Notes: generated by a model not told the origin, from the letters alone. A stretch of 64,000 nt of DNA from Kribbella sp. NBC_00382 (GCF_036067295.1 NZ_CP107954.1:4216001-4280000); one strand, 5' to 3'; shown: positions 26,082 to 35,911, numbered from the stretch's first letter. Translations and numbers: made by a program.

Positions 26082-29000
26082 ATGTCCGCCCGTCGCCTGA
26101 ACTTCATCGCTGCGCTCGCCCTGCTGTCGGGGGTGCTGATCGCTGTGCCGGGAACCGCCGGTGCGGCTGACGGCCCGACCGACGTCCATACCTATCTGGA
26201 GGATCCCGGCCGGGTCGCCGAAGGCCAGGTCGCGCCGCACAGCCGGCTCTGGCCGTACGCCGACGACGCGTCCGCAGTACGGGCCGAAGGGTCGCCATAT
26301 GTGCGGTCGCTCGACGGCTCGTGGAAGTTCAAGCTCGTCGACAAGCCCGGTGATGTGCCGGCCGGATACCAGCTGCCGGGGTATGACGACTCCAGCTGGT
26401 CGACGGTGAACGTGCCGCACACCTGGCAGAGCGACTTCCTCGATCATCCGATGTTCCGCAACATCCCGGAAGAGGTCTGGCCGGACGCGCCGCCGAAGGT
26501 GCCTCGGGACGTGAACCCGACGGGTGCCTACCTCAAGACCTTCACCGTGCCCGCCGATGAGGCAGGGCGGCGCCAGCTGCTGCGGTTCGAGGGGGTGACG
26601 AGCGGCTACTTCGTCTGGGTCAACGGGAAGTACGTCGGCTACGACCAGGGCGGCTACAGCCCGGCGGAGTTCGACATCACGGACGTGGCTAAGACCGGGC
26701 GCAACCTGGTCGCAGTGCAGGTCCATCGGTGGGGCTCGGGGTCGTATCTCGAGGACTACGACCAATGGCGGTACGCCGGGATCTTCCGCGACGTCTTCTC
26801 GTACTCCGTGCCTTCGGCAAGGATCCAGGACGCCTATGTGACAACGGATCTGGACGCCTCCTACCAAGACGCCACGCTCTCCGTCGATGCCGAGTTGGCG
26901 GGCGCGGCCCCTGGCTCAGTGCTGACCGCGACGCTTCGTGATCCAGCGGGCAAGGTCGTCACGACGTTGAGCGGCGGCCCGAAGCTCAGCGGGGTCGTGC
27001 ACGATCCGGCGAAGTGGTCGGACGAGACACCGACGCTCTACAGCCTCGTGCTCAGTCTCGCCGACCCGTCCGGCACCGTCGTGCACCGGACCAGCCAGAA
27101 GATCGGCTTCCGCGAGATCGAGGTGCGCGACAAACAGATCCTCCTGAACGGCAAGCGCATCCTGTTCCGCGGCGTGAACCGCTCCGAGACCGACCCGAAG
27201 ACCGGCCGGCACATCACCCACGAGGCGATGGAGAAGGACGTCCGGCTGATGAAGCAACTGCACATCAACGCCGTCCGTACTTCGCACTACGAGAGCGACC
27301 CGTACTGGTACGAACTCGCCGACAAGTACGGCCTGCTGATCGACGACGAGGTGGACATCGAGACGCATGCGCACGAGTCCTGCCCGTCGGTCTGCCTGGC
27401 CAGCAAGCCCGAGTGGCAGGCGGCGTACCACGACCGGTTCGTGGCGATGGTCGAGCGCGACAAGAACCACCCGAGCGTCGTCTTCTGGGACACCGGCAAC
27501 GAAGCAGGTCTGGGGACCGCGCACTATGCGATGGCGGAGTGGGCCGATCAGAACGAGCCGACCCGGTTGCTCTACCACCAATCCAACTCGCCCGACGGCG
27601 ATGCCCCGTACGCCGATGTCGCGGGTCCGCGCTATCCGACGCCCGCATCGCTGGAGAACAAGGCGAAGACGTTCACCAAGCCGATCGTGATGGGCGAGTA
27701 TGCCCATGCCATGGGCAACGGTCTCGGCAACTTCGACCAGTTCTGGGCGCTGGCCCGCAAGTACCCGTCGATGCAGGGCGGCTTCATCTGGGACTGGGCC
27801 GAGCAGAACCTCGAGCAACCGCTGCTCACCACGCCGGACTCGTCGCCTGGCAAGGTCCAGGCGTTCTTCGTCGGCAAGCCGTCGCTGACCGAGGGGCATG
27901 CAGGCAAGGGCGTCGACCTGTCCAGCCTGGACGACTTCGTCGATGTCTTCCGCTCGCGGTCGCTGGACGTCCCCGGGCCGTTGACCCTTGACGCATGGGT
28001 GAAGCCGGGGTCCTGGACCGGCTCGATGCCGATCCTGACCAAGGGGCAGCAGTACGCGCTCCAGCAGCCGAACGCGACCACGCTGGAGTTCCGGGTCACC
28101 TTGAACGGCCAGCAGAAGGTGGTCACCGCCCCGACGCCCGCGGGCTGGATCGGTAGTTGGCACCGGGTCACCGGCACGTACGACGGTGCCGCGCTGACCC
28201 TGTACGTCGATGGTTTGCCGGTCAAGTCGACGCCGGCCACCGGCACGATCGAGCCGGGCCTGTGGGAGGTGAATGTCGGCCGCAACGCGCAGACCCAGCA
28301 GGACCAGGTCGGCAGCCGGATCGCGCATGGCGTCTTCGATCAGGTGCGGATCCTGCGGCGCGCGCTGACTGCTTCGGAGATCGCGGCTGGGGTCTCGTCG
28401 CTGGACGATGCTGTGCTTGCCTTGGACTTCGAGAACACTGTCAACGCAGGACGATTCCAGAGTCTTGGCATCAGCTTGAGTGGCACCGATGGTTTGGTCG
28501 GCACTGATCGCTATCTGCAGCCCGAGACGGTCGAGATGGCCTGGGCACAGTCGCCGCTGCGGTTCTCGTCGAGTGCGCCTGGAGTGGTGACATTGCGGAA
28601 CGAGCAGCAGTTCGCGCCGCTCACCTTCGACCTGCGGTGGGCTGTCCGACAGGCCGGCACCATCGTTCGTGAGGGAACACTGCCGGTCACCTTGCCGCCG
28701 GACAGTTCGCGCACTGTTGAGTTGCCGGTAGCCGCGGACAATCCGCGCTCGCTGGAGCGGTTCCTGGATCTGGATGCCGTGAGCGACGGTACTGCGGTGC
28801 AGCACGACCAGTTCCGGATCGGCGGCACGGTGGTGACCGGGGTCGGCGACAAACCCGCTGCGGGCAAGCCGGCAGTGGTGACCCAAGGCAATCGAGTCAT
28901 TGTCTCGGGCAAGGACTTCACCTACACCTTCGCCGCGGGCAAACTGATCTCTCTGGTTGCCCGAGGCAAGGAATTGCTGAAGCGCGGCCCGGAGCTGGAC

Positions 29001-30554
29001 GTCTGGCGCCCGCCGACCTCGAACGAGACCTACGACTGGGGAACCGCCGATCGTCAGGTCTGGAACGCGCTCGGCATGGATCGCCTCCAACTGACAGCTG
29101 GTGCAGCCGGGGTCACGACGCTCCCGGACGGCCGTATCCAGGTGACGGCGCCAAGTGTCGCGGCGGCGCCCGGACATGCTGCTGAGCTGTCGTTCGAGCA
29201 GATGATGACGTACACGATCGACGCCGCCGGAGCGATCACCCTGGCCCACCAGGTGACCCCACACGGCACCAAGCTCACCGACCTGCCCTACCTGCCGCGG
29301 GTGGGCTTCTCACTCCAACTGCCGGAGACGCTGGGGAAGTTCGCGTACTACGGTCGCGGCCCGGAGGAGAGCTACAACGACAGGGCCGCAGGCACTCGCA
29401 TCGGCGTCTACCGGAGCACGGTGGACGAGCAGTACGTCCGGTACTCGCGTCCGCAGGCCTATGGCAACCACACCGACACCCGCTGGACGAGTCTCACCGA
29501 CAGCAGCAACGGCGTACTGGTCGCGGCTTCGAAGGGTGACTCGCTCGACGTCAGCGTGACGCCGTACGACCGGCTGGACCTGGCGGAGTACGACTTCCAG
29601 AAGCAACTGGTGCGCAACCGCGGCTGGGTGACACTGCATGTCGGGGATGCCGAGACGGGGATGGGTGAGACGCCCAACAGCGTCCAGGCGCCGTACCGGA
29701 TCGATCCGACCCAGCCACGCTCGTACTCCGTAACGCTGCGGCCGCTGTCTGCCGCAGAGGCCGTAACGGGAGCACCGGCGATCACTGGCCCGGCCGCTTG
29801 CGATCCGACGACCGCGGTGAAGCCGCAGGGAGAGGCGAAGCAGGGTGAGCCGCAGACCGTCGCTGTGACCGTCACTGGCGAATGCGCCGAGCCAGTGGTC
29901 GGTACTGCGGTGAAGCTGGCAGTGCCGAGTGGCTGGAGCGTCGAGCCTGCTGCGGTGTCGCTGGGTGACGTAGTGGCCGGGCAGACGAAGACGGCGTCGT
30001 TTGTAGTGACTCCACCGGTCACGGCCGGCTTCGGCAGCTACGACTATGTCGCCACGACTAGCTTTGAGGGCGGCTCCGTTGCTGCGACGGCTCGTGTCGA
30101 CCTGCCGCTGGCTCCTGGGCAACGCTGGGCCAGCGACCTCCCGTACGTCGGTACGCCCACCAACGGGTGGGGACCGGTTGAGCGGGACACCAGTAATGGT
30201 GAGGACGTCGGCGGCGACGGTGGACCGCTGCGGATCGGTACGAACGGGTATGCCAAGGGGTTCGGCGCTCACGCCAACTCGGTGATCACGCTGGACGTGC
30301 CGGCTGGGTGTACCCGGTTCGATGCCACCGTCGGCCTTGATGCCGAGGTAGGCGGGTCGGGGAGCGTCAGCTTCGAGGTGCGGGGCGACGGCGTAGTACT
30401 GGCGTCGACTCCGCGGCTGGCGGGTGGTGGCAACGGGGTGGCGTTGACTGCTGACTTGGCTGGGCGCTCGCAACTGCAGTTGATCGTCAGCGATGCGGGA
30501 GACGGCAACGGCTCCGATCACGCGGACTGGGCGGGTGCTCGGCTTACTTGTTGA
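26082..30554 (+). CDS. Secreted LacZ-type GH2 beta-galactosidase with LamG, NEW3, NPCBM
   Basis: A 1,490-residue exported protein with a signal peptide (1-29) and the GH2 jelly-roll sugar-binding domain ([22 protein letters not shown]). An Ig-like domain and a TIM barrel follow, with acid/base Glu474 (DTGNEAG) and nucleophile Glu539 ([10 protein letters not shown]). A LamG/concanavalin-like domain (about 590-795) splits the barrel from the usual Bgal small-chain domain (about 930-1240; [12 protein letters not shown]). A NEW3-like domain and a C-terminal NPCBM-like carbohydrate-binding module close the protein. It is divergent from the GH76/SGNH-GH2 operon, so both likely attack the same galactose-containing polysaccharide. 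Its stop overlaps the convergent downstream gene by 11 bases. Confidence 0.92.
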   Translation: MSARRLNFIAALALLSGVLIAVPGTAGAADGPTDVHTYLEDPGRVAEGQVAPHSRLWPYADDASAVRAEGSPYVRSLDGSWKFKLVDKPGDVPAGYQLPGYDDSSWSTVNVPHTWQSDFLDHPMFRNIPEEVWPDAPPKVPRDVNPTGAYLKTFTVPADEAGRRQLLRFEGVTSGYFVWVNGKYVGYDQGGYSPAEFDITDVAKTGRNLVAVQVHRWGSGSYLEDYDQWRYAGIFRDVFSYSVPSARIQDAYVTTDLDASYQDATLSVDAELAGAAPGSVLTATLRDPAGKVVTTLSGGPKLSGVVHDPAKWSDETPTLYSLVLSLADPSGTVVHRTSQKIGFREIEVRDKQILLNGKRILFRGVNRSETDPKTGRHITHEAMEKDVRLMKQLHINAVRTSHYESDPYWYELADKYGLLIDDEVDIETHAHESCPSVCLASKPEWQAAYHDRFVAMVERDKNHPSVVFWDTGNEAGLGTAHYAMAEWADQNEPTRLLYHQSNSPDGDAPYADVAGPRYPTPASLENKAKTFTKPIVMGEYAHAMGNGLGNFDQFWALARKYPSMQGGFIWDWAEQNLEQPLLTTPDSSPGKVQAFFVGKPSLTEGHAGKGVDLSSLDDFVDVFRSRSLDVPGPLTLDAWVKPGSWTGSMPILTKGQQYALQQPNATTLEFRVTLNGQQKVVTAPTPAGWIGSWHRVTGTYDGAALTLYVDGLPVKSTPATGTIEPGLWEVNVGRNAQTQQDQVGSRIAHGVFDQVRILRRALTASEIAAGVSSLDDAVLALDFENTVNAGRFQSLGISLSGTDGLVGTDRYLQPETVEMAWAQSPLRFSSSAPGVVTLRNEQQFAPLTFDLRWAVRQAGTIVREGTLPVTLPPDSSRTVELPVAADNPRSLERFLDLDAVSDGTAVQHDQFRIGGTVVTGVGDKPAAGKPAVVTQGNRVIVSGKDFTYTFAAGKLISLVARGKELLKRGPELDVWRPPTSNETYDWGTADRQVWNALGMDRLQLTAGAAGVTTLPDGRIQVTAPSVAAAPGHAAELSFEQMMTYTIDAAGAITLAHQVTPHGTKLTDLPYLPRVGFSLQLPETLGKFAYYGRGPEESYNDRAAGTRIGVYRSTVDEQYVRYSRPQAYGNHTDTRWTSLTDSSNGVLVAASKGDSLDVSVTPYDRLDLAEYDFQKQLVRNRGWVTLHVGDAETGMGETPNSVQAPYRIDPTQPRSYSVTLRPLSAAEAVTGAPAITGPAACDPTTAVKPQGEAKQGEPQTVAVTVTGECAEPVVGTAVKLAVPSGWSVEPAAVSLGDVVAGQTKTASFVVTPPVTAGFGSYDYVATTSFEGGSVAATARVDLPLAPGQRWASDLPYVGTPTNGWGPVERDTSNGEDVGGDGGPLRIGTNGYAKGFGAHANSVITLDVPAGCTRFDATVGLDAEVGGSGSVSFEVRGDGVVLASTPRLAGGGNGVALTADLAGRSQLQLIVSDAGDGNGSDHADWAGARLTC

Positions 30555-32370
30555 GGGGAGTGAGGGTGGCGCCCGTGGTCAGGTGTGCGGTGAGGCGGCC
30601 GCGGGCGCTCGTCGATGGCTGGGCGACCAGGTTTCCCTTGTAGGCATGGCCGTTGAGGGAGATGTGGTCGACGCGGCGGCTGCCTGCGGCCAGTAGGTAG
30701 TGGCTGCCGGTCGGTGCCTTCCAGTAGGCAGAGGCCAAGACGTTCTGGTCGAAACGGCTGCAGGCTGCTGTGTCGACCGCCTTGCCTGCTTGGAGCGGTG
30801 AAGTGCCGGGGGCCAGCAGCTCGGCGCTGGCCCAGCCGTTGCCGCTCCAGGTGTCCGAGCGAGTGCAGACCCAGCTACCGAGGCTGCCTCCCGGTAGTGG
30901 TTGCTCGGCGAAGATCCAGTTGTTGGCAGAGCGGACTCCCTGGCCCTGCAGGGCTTGCAGGCCGCAGGCGGTCTTGGCCCAGCTCAGTAGAGCAGCACTG
31001 CTGGTCGCCTCACGAGGGGAGCGGGCGGTGCCGCTCGACGGTGGCGGCATGTAGGTCAGGTGTACCGGGCTCAGGCCGCCTAGGTACGTCAGGAGGAAGG
31101 CGTGCTTCTCCGCGACGGTTGAGGCCGACCGGAGTTGCAGTGTCGGCCAGGAAGCGCAGGTGGGTCGGCCGATCTCGGCAGTGACGCCGTTGACTCGGGA
31201 GAGGTCGGCTGCTGGTGTATTGGGCTTCACCAGGTTGCGCAGGGTGGCGGTGGCGATCCAGGGGGCGGTGAGGAAGCGGACGCCCTTGGCCGACTCGCTG
31301 ATGACGACGGCTGCGGCTGTGGTCACGTCTGCGTCGTCGGCTCTCGCGACGACGAGTCCGGCGCCGTCGGTGTAGCGGGCTAGACGCTGGCCGTCGTACA
31401 GGAGGACTACTGGCTTGTTGTCTACGGTGCCGGAGTACAGGAGTTGTGGGGACTGGATGGGGGCGGCGGTCGGCGTACCGGCTACTGCAGTCACACCGGA
31501 GCCGATGGACCAGGCGTGCAGGGCCTTGGTCAGGAGGGCCTTGTCGGTGAGGCGGTCTCCGCGTGGTGCCCAGGCTGTGAAGTCGACGCGGGCGGTGTCC
31601 TGCCACTTGTTGGCTGGGGTGCGTTGCAGGGTGTCCGCTGTCAGCTTGGGGGCAAGCATTAACTGGGCCTGTGGGGCTGCTGTTTGTTGCTCTTCGCCAG
31701 CTGTGGCCAGGAGGGAGATGAGGATCGCGGCGGCGAGTACTGCGGTGACAGTGATCGCCACTGCGCGGCCGCTGGCCTTGCGGCGCGTCAGGTCGGTCGG
31801 TGCCAGCTGGACGGCGCAGGGGTCGGACGCGGAGACGTCCAGGGGCTCGTCGGCGGTGACCTCCTCGAGCAGTGCGGCTTCGTTGACCGCTGCTTGGGGG
31901 TGCTGGATGCCGATGGCTCGCAGTTGGAGCTCGGCCTCGTCTACGGAGAGTTGCTCCGCGCGTACGAGGGCCCAGGCGGCCCGGGCCTGCGGGCTGAGAG
32001 TGCTCAGGGCCTGGTCGAGGGCCAGGTTGTCCACGGCGCCGAGGCGGGGGAAGAGGCGGAGGCCCCAGACCTGGGGGAGCCAGCGGAGCGGAGTACGGGA
32101 GGAGGCCTGTCTGATGGCGTCCTGGAGGACGCGGCGACGGAGGAAGTCGGCGGCGTCGGTCTCGCCGGCCAGCTGCCGCTGGAGGCGACGGCGGTCGGGC
32201 AGTGCGCGCTGGACGATGCTGTGCGCGATCAGGATGCGGCGGTGACGGCCGAGCGACGGCGGCAGGATCAGGTACGCGAGGCGGACGAAGGACGGGTAGC
32301 CCTCCAGCAATGCCGCCTCGACCTCGGTCGGGCTGACGGTCCTGCGATCGGGCAAGACGGTGACGTCCAC
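30544..32370 (-). CDS. Sigma-factor-like cytoplasmic domain fused to membrane-anchored outer domain
   Basis: A protein of about 608 residues. The N-terminal 160 residues resemble a degenerate ECF sigma factor: EGYPSFVRLAYLILPPSLGRHRRILIAHSIVQRAL is like region 2, and ALSTLSPQARAAWALVRAEQLSVDEAELQLRAIGI is like region 4. A transmembrane helix (about 202-224) and an extracytoplasmic part of about 380 residues with scattered Cys follow. GTG 32370 is chosen because GAGGAG lies just upstream; an in-frame GTG at 32400 has no such site. Sigma-like homology fused to a membrane sensor suggests a one-protein signalling device, but region 2 lacks clear core-binding motifs. The function is not established. 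Confidence 0.65.
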   Translation of the reverse strand: MDVTVLPDRRTVSPTEVEAALLEGYPSFVRLAYLILPPSLGRHRRILIAHSIVQRALPDRRRLQRQLAGETDAADFLRRRVLQDAIRQASSRTPLRWLPQVWGLRLFPRLGAVDNLALDQALSTLSPQARAAWALVRAEQLSVDEAELQLRAIGIQHPQAAVNEAALLEEVTADEPLDVSASDPCAVQLAPTDLTRRKASGRAVAITVTAVLAAAILISLLATAGEEQQTAAPQAQLMLAPKLTADTLQRTPANKWQDTARVDFTAWAPRGDRLTDKALLTKALHAWSIGSGVTAVAGTPTAAPIQSPQLLYSGTVDNKPVVLLYDGQRLARYTDGAGLVVARADDADVTTAAAVVISESAKGVRFLTAPWIATATLRNLVKPNTPAADLSRVNGVTAEIGRPTCASWPTLQLRSASTVAEKHAFLLTYLGGLSPVHLTYMPPPSSGTARSPREATSSAALLSWAKTACGLQALQGQGVRSANNWIFAEQPLPGGSLGSWVCTRSDTWSGNGWASAELLAPGTSPLQAGKAVDTAACSRFDQNVLASAYWKAPTGSHYLLAAGSRRVDHISLNGHAYKGNLVAQPSTSARGRLTAHLTTGATLTPLNK

Positions 32371-32542
32371 GCTGCTCCTCGAATCGGTGCTCGCTCCCAC
32401 CGAGGAACCAACGAGCGACCGCGCCGCCAGTCACACCTCCGCCTGAGACAACATTGCGATCGCTTCCTGACAACTCCCTGACATCGTCTTCATAGGTTGC
32501 GAGGCAGGATCACAGCGGTCATGGACAGGAAGGTCTGAAACG

Positions 32543-33187
32543 TTGCGCGCTCGCAGCTCGGCGGTCATCGGCGTGGTCGCCGTCGCGGTGAGTCTCGCGG
32601 TTTCGGCTCCGTTCGTGGGCTCGGCGGCCGGCTCGGCACTGAGGGGTACCGAGCCGGCCGCTTCCGGACCCGCTGGTTCCGTTGCGACGGGACAGGATGC
32701 TGTGGTGGCGACGGGACCGGCTGGTCCGGCCGGGACGGCTCAGGGGGCGGACTGGATCGGGCTGGTTACCGGGGATCAGGTGGCGGTTGACGGGAGCGGT
32801 TCGGTCGTTGCCTTCCGTCCGGGGGCTGGGCGTGGCGGCATCCAACTGCGGCTCTACTCATCGGACGGTCACCTGTACGTCGTACCGGCTGATGCTGCTG
32901 CTTTGGTCGATCGGGGTGTGGTGGATCGGCGGTTGTTCGATGTGCGGTTGCTGGCCCGGCCGGAGTACCGGCGGCAGAACGCCAGCGGCCTTGCGGTGAT
33001 CGTGACCTATGCCAAGCCGGGGTCCAGGGAGCTGGTTCGATCGGGGCAGGGGGTTCGGGTCGAGCATGTCTACACGTCGATCGATGGTGATGGGCTGCGG
33101 GTGGGTTCGGTCGATGCCTGGCGGCGGTTGTCCGGCGGGACGGGGATCAAGCGGGTGTGGCTGGACGTAGTACCGGACTCTTTGTAG
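32543..33187 (+). CDS. Secreted orphan S8-protease propeptide-like protein
   Basis: A 214-residue exported protein (signal peptide about 1-30) with TTG start 32543 and AGGAAGG about nine bases upstream. From about residue 72 it aligns with the propeptide of the S8 protease encoded at 6824-10471. LVTGDQVAVDG matches LITGDKVTAAV, RGVVDRRLFDVRLL matches SGVLDEHLFNVTEL, LAVIVTYA matches LPLIVTYT, and GIKRVWLD matches GIAKIWLD. It stops where the catalytic domain would begin. It is either a stand-alone inhibitor or folding chaperone acting in trans, or the remnant of a protease gene that lost its catalytic part. A protease fragment is not visible downstream. Confidence 0.7.
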   Translation: MRARSSAVIGVVAVAVSLAVSAPFVGSAAGSALRGTEPAASGPAGSVATGQDAVVATGPAGPAGTAQGADWIGLVTGDQVAVDGSGSVVAFRPGAGRGGIQLRLYSSDGHLYVVPADAAALVDRGVVDRRLFDVRLLARPEYRRQNASGLAVIVTYAKPGSRELVRSGQGVRVEHVYTSIDGDGLRVGSVDAWRRLSGGTGIKRVWLDVVPDSL

Positions 33188-33227
33188 AGCAGAGGTCACC
33201 GGTAGTGATCGCGGCTATCCTCGGGCC

Positions 33228-34070
33228 GTGAGCGAGACGAGCGGGGTTAAGCCCAGCGGTGAAGCCGTGACCGGCCGGTGGGACGGGGTGGATGTCCACT
33301 TCGGTGAGGAAGGTGGGCGGCTCACCTACGGCAGCTATCTGCGGCTGGAGCAGTTGCTCGACCAGCAGCGGCTGGAGTCGGATCCGCCGGCGCATGACGA
33401 GCTGCTGTTCATCACGATCCACCAGGTCTACGAGCTGTGGTTCAAGCAGGTACTGCACGAGATGACGGCGTCGCGCGACGCGATGCTGTCGGGGCAGCTC
33501 TGGAAGGCTCAGCACCTGCTCCGGCGGGTGCACACGATCGAGCGCACGCTGATCCAGCAGGTCGACGTGCTGGAGACGATGACGCCGCAGGACTTCGGCG
33601 AGTTCCGGCACCGGTTGTCGCCGGCCAGCGGGTTCCAGTCGGTGCAGTTCCGCGAGATCGAGTTCCTGTCGGGTGCGAAGGATCCTTCGTTCGTGAAGCG
33701 CTTCCGTGGGTTGAGCGTCGTCGAGCAGGCGCGGCTCGAGCAGCGGCTGGCTGAGCCGACGCTGTGGGACGCGTTCCTGGGGGTGCTTGAGCAGGCTGGG
33801 TTCTCGACTGCTGATGAGGACGATCTGCGGAAGGCGTTGCAGACGGTGGCCGGAGATCGCAGCAGCCATGCGGAGATCTGGGAGCTCGCTGAGGCGCTGG
33901 TCCAGCATGACGAGCTCGCTGCGGCCTGGCGTGCTCGGCATGTGGTGATGGTGGAGCGGATGATCGGCACCAAGCCTGGTACGGGTGGGTCTTCAGGTGC
34001 GGGGTATCTGCGCAGCCGGCTGGATCTGCGGTACTACCCGCTGCTCTGGCATCTGCGGACTTCGCTCTAG
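33228..34070 (+). CDS. kynA: Tryptophan 2,3-dioxygenase
   Basis: A 280-residue haem dioxygenase that opens the indole ring of L-tryptophan to N-formylkynurenine, the first step of the kynurenine pathway. Family signatures are complete: YLRLEQLLDQQ, FITIHQVYELWFKQ with active-site His65, FRHRLSPASGFQS with substrate-carboxylate Arg127, and the axial haem ligand His238 in RHVVMVERMIGTKPGTGGSSGAGYLR. GTG start 33228. No kynureninase or formamidase gene lies next to it, so the rest of the pathway is elsewhere. Its stop overlaps the convergent HxlR gene by four bases. Confidence 0.95.
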   Translation: MSETSGVKPSGEAVTGRWDGVDVHFGEEGGRLTYGSYLRLEQLLDQQRLESDPPAHDELLFITIHQVYELWFKQVLHEMTASRDAMLSGQLWKAQHLLRRVHTIERTLIQQVDVLETMTPQDFGEFRHRLSPASGFQSVQFREIEFLSGAKDPSFVKRFRGLSVVEQARLEQRLAEPTLWDAFLGVLEQAGFSTADEDDLRKALQTVAGDRSSHAEIWELAEALVQHDELAAAWRARHVVMVERMIGTKPGTGGSSGAGYLRSRLDLRYYPLLWHLRTSL

Positions 34071-34525
34071 ACAGTGATGGTGAGCTCGTCGAGCTTCGGC
34101 AGATGGCCTTTGGTGCATCTGGCAACGATCTCGACGGGGTGGCCGTCGTGGGCGAGCTCGAGCGGCTCGGGCGGGGCGTGGTGGCGGTTGCTCCACTGCG
34201 CCAGGCCGAAGACGACGGGCATCAGGTCCTGGCCGCTCTCGGTCAGCCGGTATTCGTGGCGGCGCCGCTTGCCCGGTTCCTGGTACTCCGTCTTGGCCAG
34301 CACCCCGAGCTCGACCAGCGCCTTGAGGCGTCCGGCGGTCGTCGCCTCGGTCAGGCCGGTGCGGGCGGCGAAGTCGTCGAACCGGGTGACGCCGTAGTAC
34401 GCCTCGCGCAGCAGCAGGATCGTGGATCGCTGCCCGATCGCCTGCATGGCGAGATCGATCGGGCAATAGTCGCCGAGCGGCTGCTGGCCGCGCTCGGCCA
34501 GGCGGCCTTCTAGCTGAACGTGCAT
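34067..34525 (-). CDS. HxlR-family transcriptional regulator
   Basis: A 152-residue winged-helix regulator of the HxlR family. The N-terminal Cys-Pro (DYCPIDLAMQAIGQRSTILLLREAYYG) and the recognition helix (GLTEATTAGRLKALVELGVL) are conserved, as is the wing ending YRLTESGQDL. The N-terminal Cys is redox-active in some HxlR members. It is divergent from a thiolase gene and separated from it by a long dyad (34541-34598), so it probably controls that gene and itself. Confidence 0.9.
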   Translation of the reverse strand: MHVQLEGRLAERGQQPLGDYCPIDLAMQAIGQRSTILLLREAYYGVTRFDDFAARTGLTEATTAGRLKALVELGVLAKTEYQEPGKRRRHEYRLTESGQDLMPVVFGLAQWSNRHHAPPEPLELAHDGHPVEIVARCTKGHLPKLDELTITV

Positions 34526-34540
34526 AACCTCACACTAGCC

Positions 34541-34598
34541 GCTGACTTGTGTCTGCCATAGCCAGGGACGATTATGGCTATAGATTTGTATAGTCAGC
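34541..34598. promoter_or_regulatory. Nested dyad between HxlR and thiolase genes
   Basis: Two 23-base halves, 34541-34563 and 34576-34598, are symmetric at their outer ends (GCTGACT / AGTCAGC) and inner ends (ATAGCC / GGCTAT), with a diverged middle and a 12-base centre. The layout suggests two dimers of the HxlR protein binding side by side over the divergent promoters. Confidence 0.65.
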
Positions 34599-34615
34599 TG
34601 GTTCTGGAGGCCGTC

Positions 34616-35815
34616 ATGTCTGCTCGCTCTGCTGTCATCGTCGACGCGGTCCGTACTCCGATCGCCAAAGGCAAGCCTGGTGGCGCCTACAGCGAGGTGC
34701 ATCCCGTCGACCTGCATGCGCATGTGCTGCGTGCATTGGTGGACCGGACGGGGATCGATCCGGCGCTGGTGGATGACGTGATCAGCGGGGCGGTCGGTCA
34801 GGTGGGCGAGCAGAGTACGAACACGGCTCGGTGGGCGGTACTCGCAGCTGGTTTCCCCGAATCGGTGCCGGCGGTGACTGTCGATCGGCAATGCGGGAGT
34901 AGCCAGCAGGCGATCCACTTCGCCGCGCAGGGCGTGATGAGCGGCGCGTACGACGTCGCGATCGCCTCGGGCGTGGAGTCGATGAGCCGAGTACCAATCG
35001 GCAGCCAGTATGCGGGTGCCGACTTCGCTGGGCCGGCTGTTGCTCGGCGGTATGAGCCGGGGTTGATTCCGCAGGGTGTCTCCGCGGAGTTGATTGCGCA
35101 GAAGTGGGATCTGAGTCGCGCTGCGCTTGATGAGTTTGCGGCTGAGAGTCACCGGCGTGCGGCTGCGGCGTGGGCGGAGGGACGGTTCGATGCCGAGGTG
35201 GCCTTGCTGAAGGCTCCGCGGGCGGATGGCGTGGCGCGTGAGTTGGGGGTCGACGAGACCATCAGGCCGAGTACGACTGTCGAGGTACTCGCCGGGCTGC
35301 GGCCCGCCTTCCAGAACGACTATTTCAGCGGCCGCTTCCCCGACATCGACTGGAAGATCACGGCCGGCAACTCGTCGCCGGTCAACGATGGCGCCTCTGC
35401 CTTGCTGGTCACCAGTGAAGAGGCTGCCCGCCGCCTGGGCCTCAAGCCGCGCGCTCGCCTGCACACCTTCGCGGTCGCCGGCGACGACCCGATCATGATG
35501 CTCACCGGCATTCTCCCCGCCACCGAGAAGGCCCTCAAGCGCGCCGGCCTGACCCCTGCCGACATCGACGCCTACGAGGTCAACGAAGCCTTCGCCAGCG
35601 TCGTCCTATCCTGGCTTGCTGAGACGGGCGTTGACCCATCCAAGGTCAACATCAACGGCGGCGCCCTAGCCATCGGTCACCCCCTCGGCGCCAGCGGCGC
35701 CCGCCTGATGACCACCTTGCTGTCCGTCCTCGACCAACGGCAGGCCCGCTACGGCCTCCAGGTCATGTGCGAAGCCGGCGGCCTAGCCAACGCCACCATC
35801 ATCGAACGCCTCTGA
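34616..35815 (+). CDS. Thiolase (acetyl-CoA acyltransferase type)
   Basis: A 399-residue thiolase, the enzyme class that condenses or cleaves acyl-CoA with acetyl-CoA. The nucleophilic Cys lies in VTVDRQCGSSQQA, and the C-terminal motifs are NEAFASV, NINGGALAIGHPLGASGAR (His) and VMCEAGGLANATI (Cys). ATG 34616 is chosen because CTGGAGG lies five bases upstream and the protein then starts MSARSAVIVDAVRTPI like its family; an ATG at 34574 lies inside the operator dyad. Role in fatty-acid oxidation or aromatic catabolism is unresolved. Regulated probably by the divergent HxlR protein. A 17-bp tandem duplication spans its stop codon. Confidence 0.93.
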   Translation: MSARSAVIVDAVRTPIAKGKPGGAYSEVHPVDLHAHVLRALVDRTGIDPALVDDVISGAVGQVGEQSTNTARWAVLAAGFPESVPAVTVDRQCGSSQQAIHFAAQGVMSGAYDVAIASGVESMSRVPIGSQYAGADFAGPAVARRYEPGLIPQGVSAELIAQKWDLSRAALDEFAAESHRRAAAAWAEGRFDAEVALLKAPRADGVARELGVDETIRPSTTVEVLAGLRPAFQNDYFSGRFPDIDWKITAGNSSPVNDGASALLVTSEEAARRLGLKPRARLHTFAVAGDDPIMMLTGILPATEKALKRAGLTPADIDAYEVNEAFASVVLSWLAETGVDPSKVNINGGALAIGHPLGASGARLMTTLLSVLDQRQARYGLQVMCEAGGLANATIIERL

Positions 35816-35840
35816 GCCAGTACCGCCTCTGAGCCAGTAC
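35807..35840 (+). repeat. 17-bp perfect tandem duplication across thiolase stop
   Basis: The unit CGCCTCTGAGCCAGTAC occurs at 35807-35823 and again at 35824-35840. The first copy holds the last codons and stop of the thiolase gene. Confidence 0.9.
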
Positions 35841-35849
35841 CGGCGACCT

Positions 35850-35911
35850 TGAACACCTAACGGTGGGCTTGAACAAGTCATACCTTGTCCAAGCCCACCG
35901 GTAGGTGTTCA
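35850..35911. terminator. Very long hairpin downstream of thiolase gene
   Basis: Near-perfect stem: TGAACACCTA (35850-35859) with TAGGTGTTCA (35902-35911), CGGTGGGCTTG (35861-35871) with CAAGCCCACCG (35890-35900), and CAAG with CTTG at the top, closed by a 6-base loop. It likely terminates the thiolase gene and, from the other side, the helicase operon. The remaining bases 35912-36120 show no convincing gene or motif. Confidence 0.8.

Noticed and set aside
26916..29264. 782-codon minus-strand frame opposite the GH2 beta-galactosidase
   Set aside because: Composition and lack of motifs mark it as an antisense shadow of a gene with intact catalytic residues.
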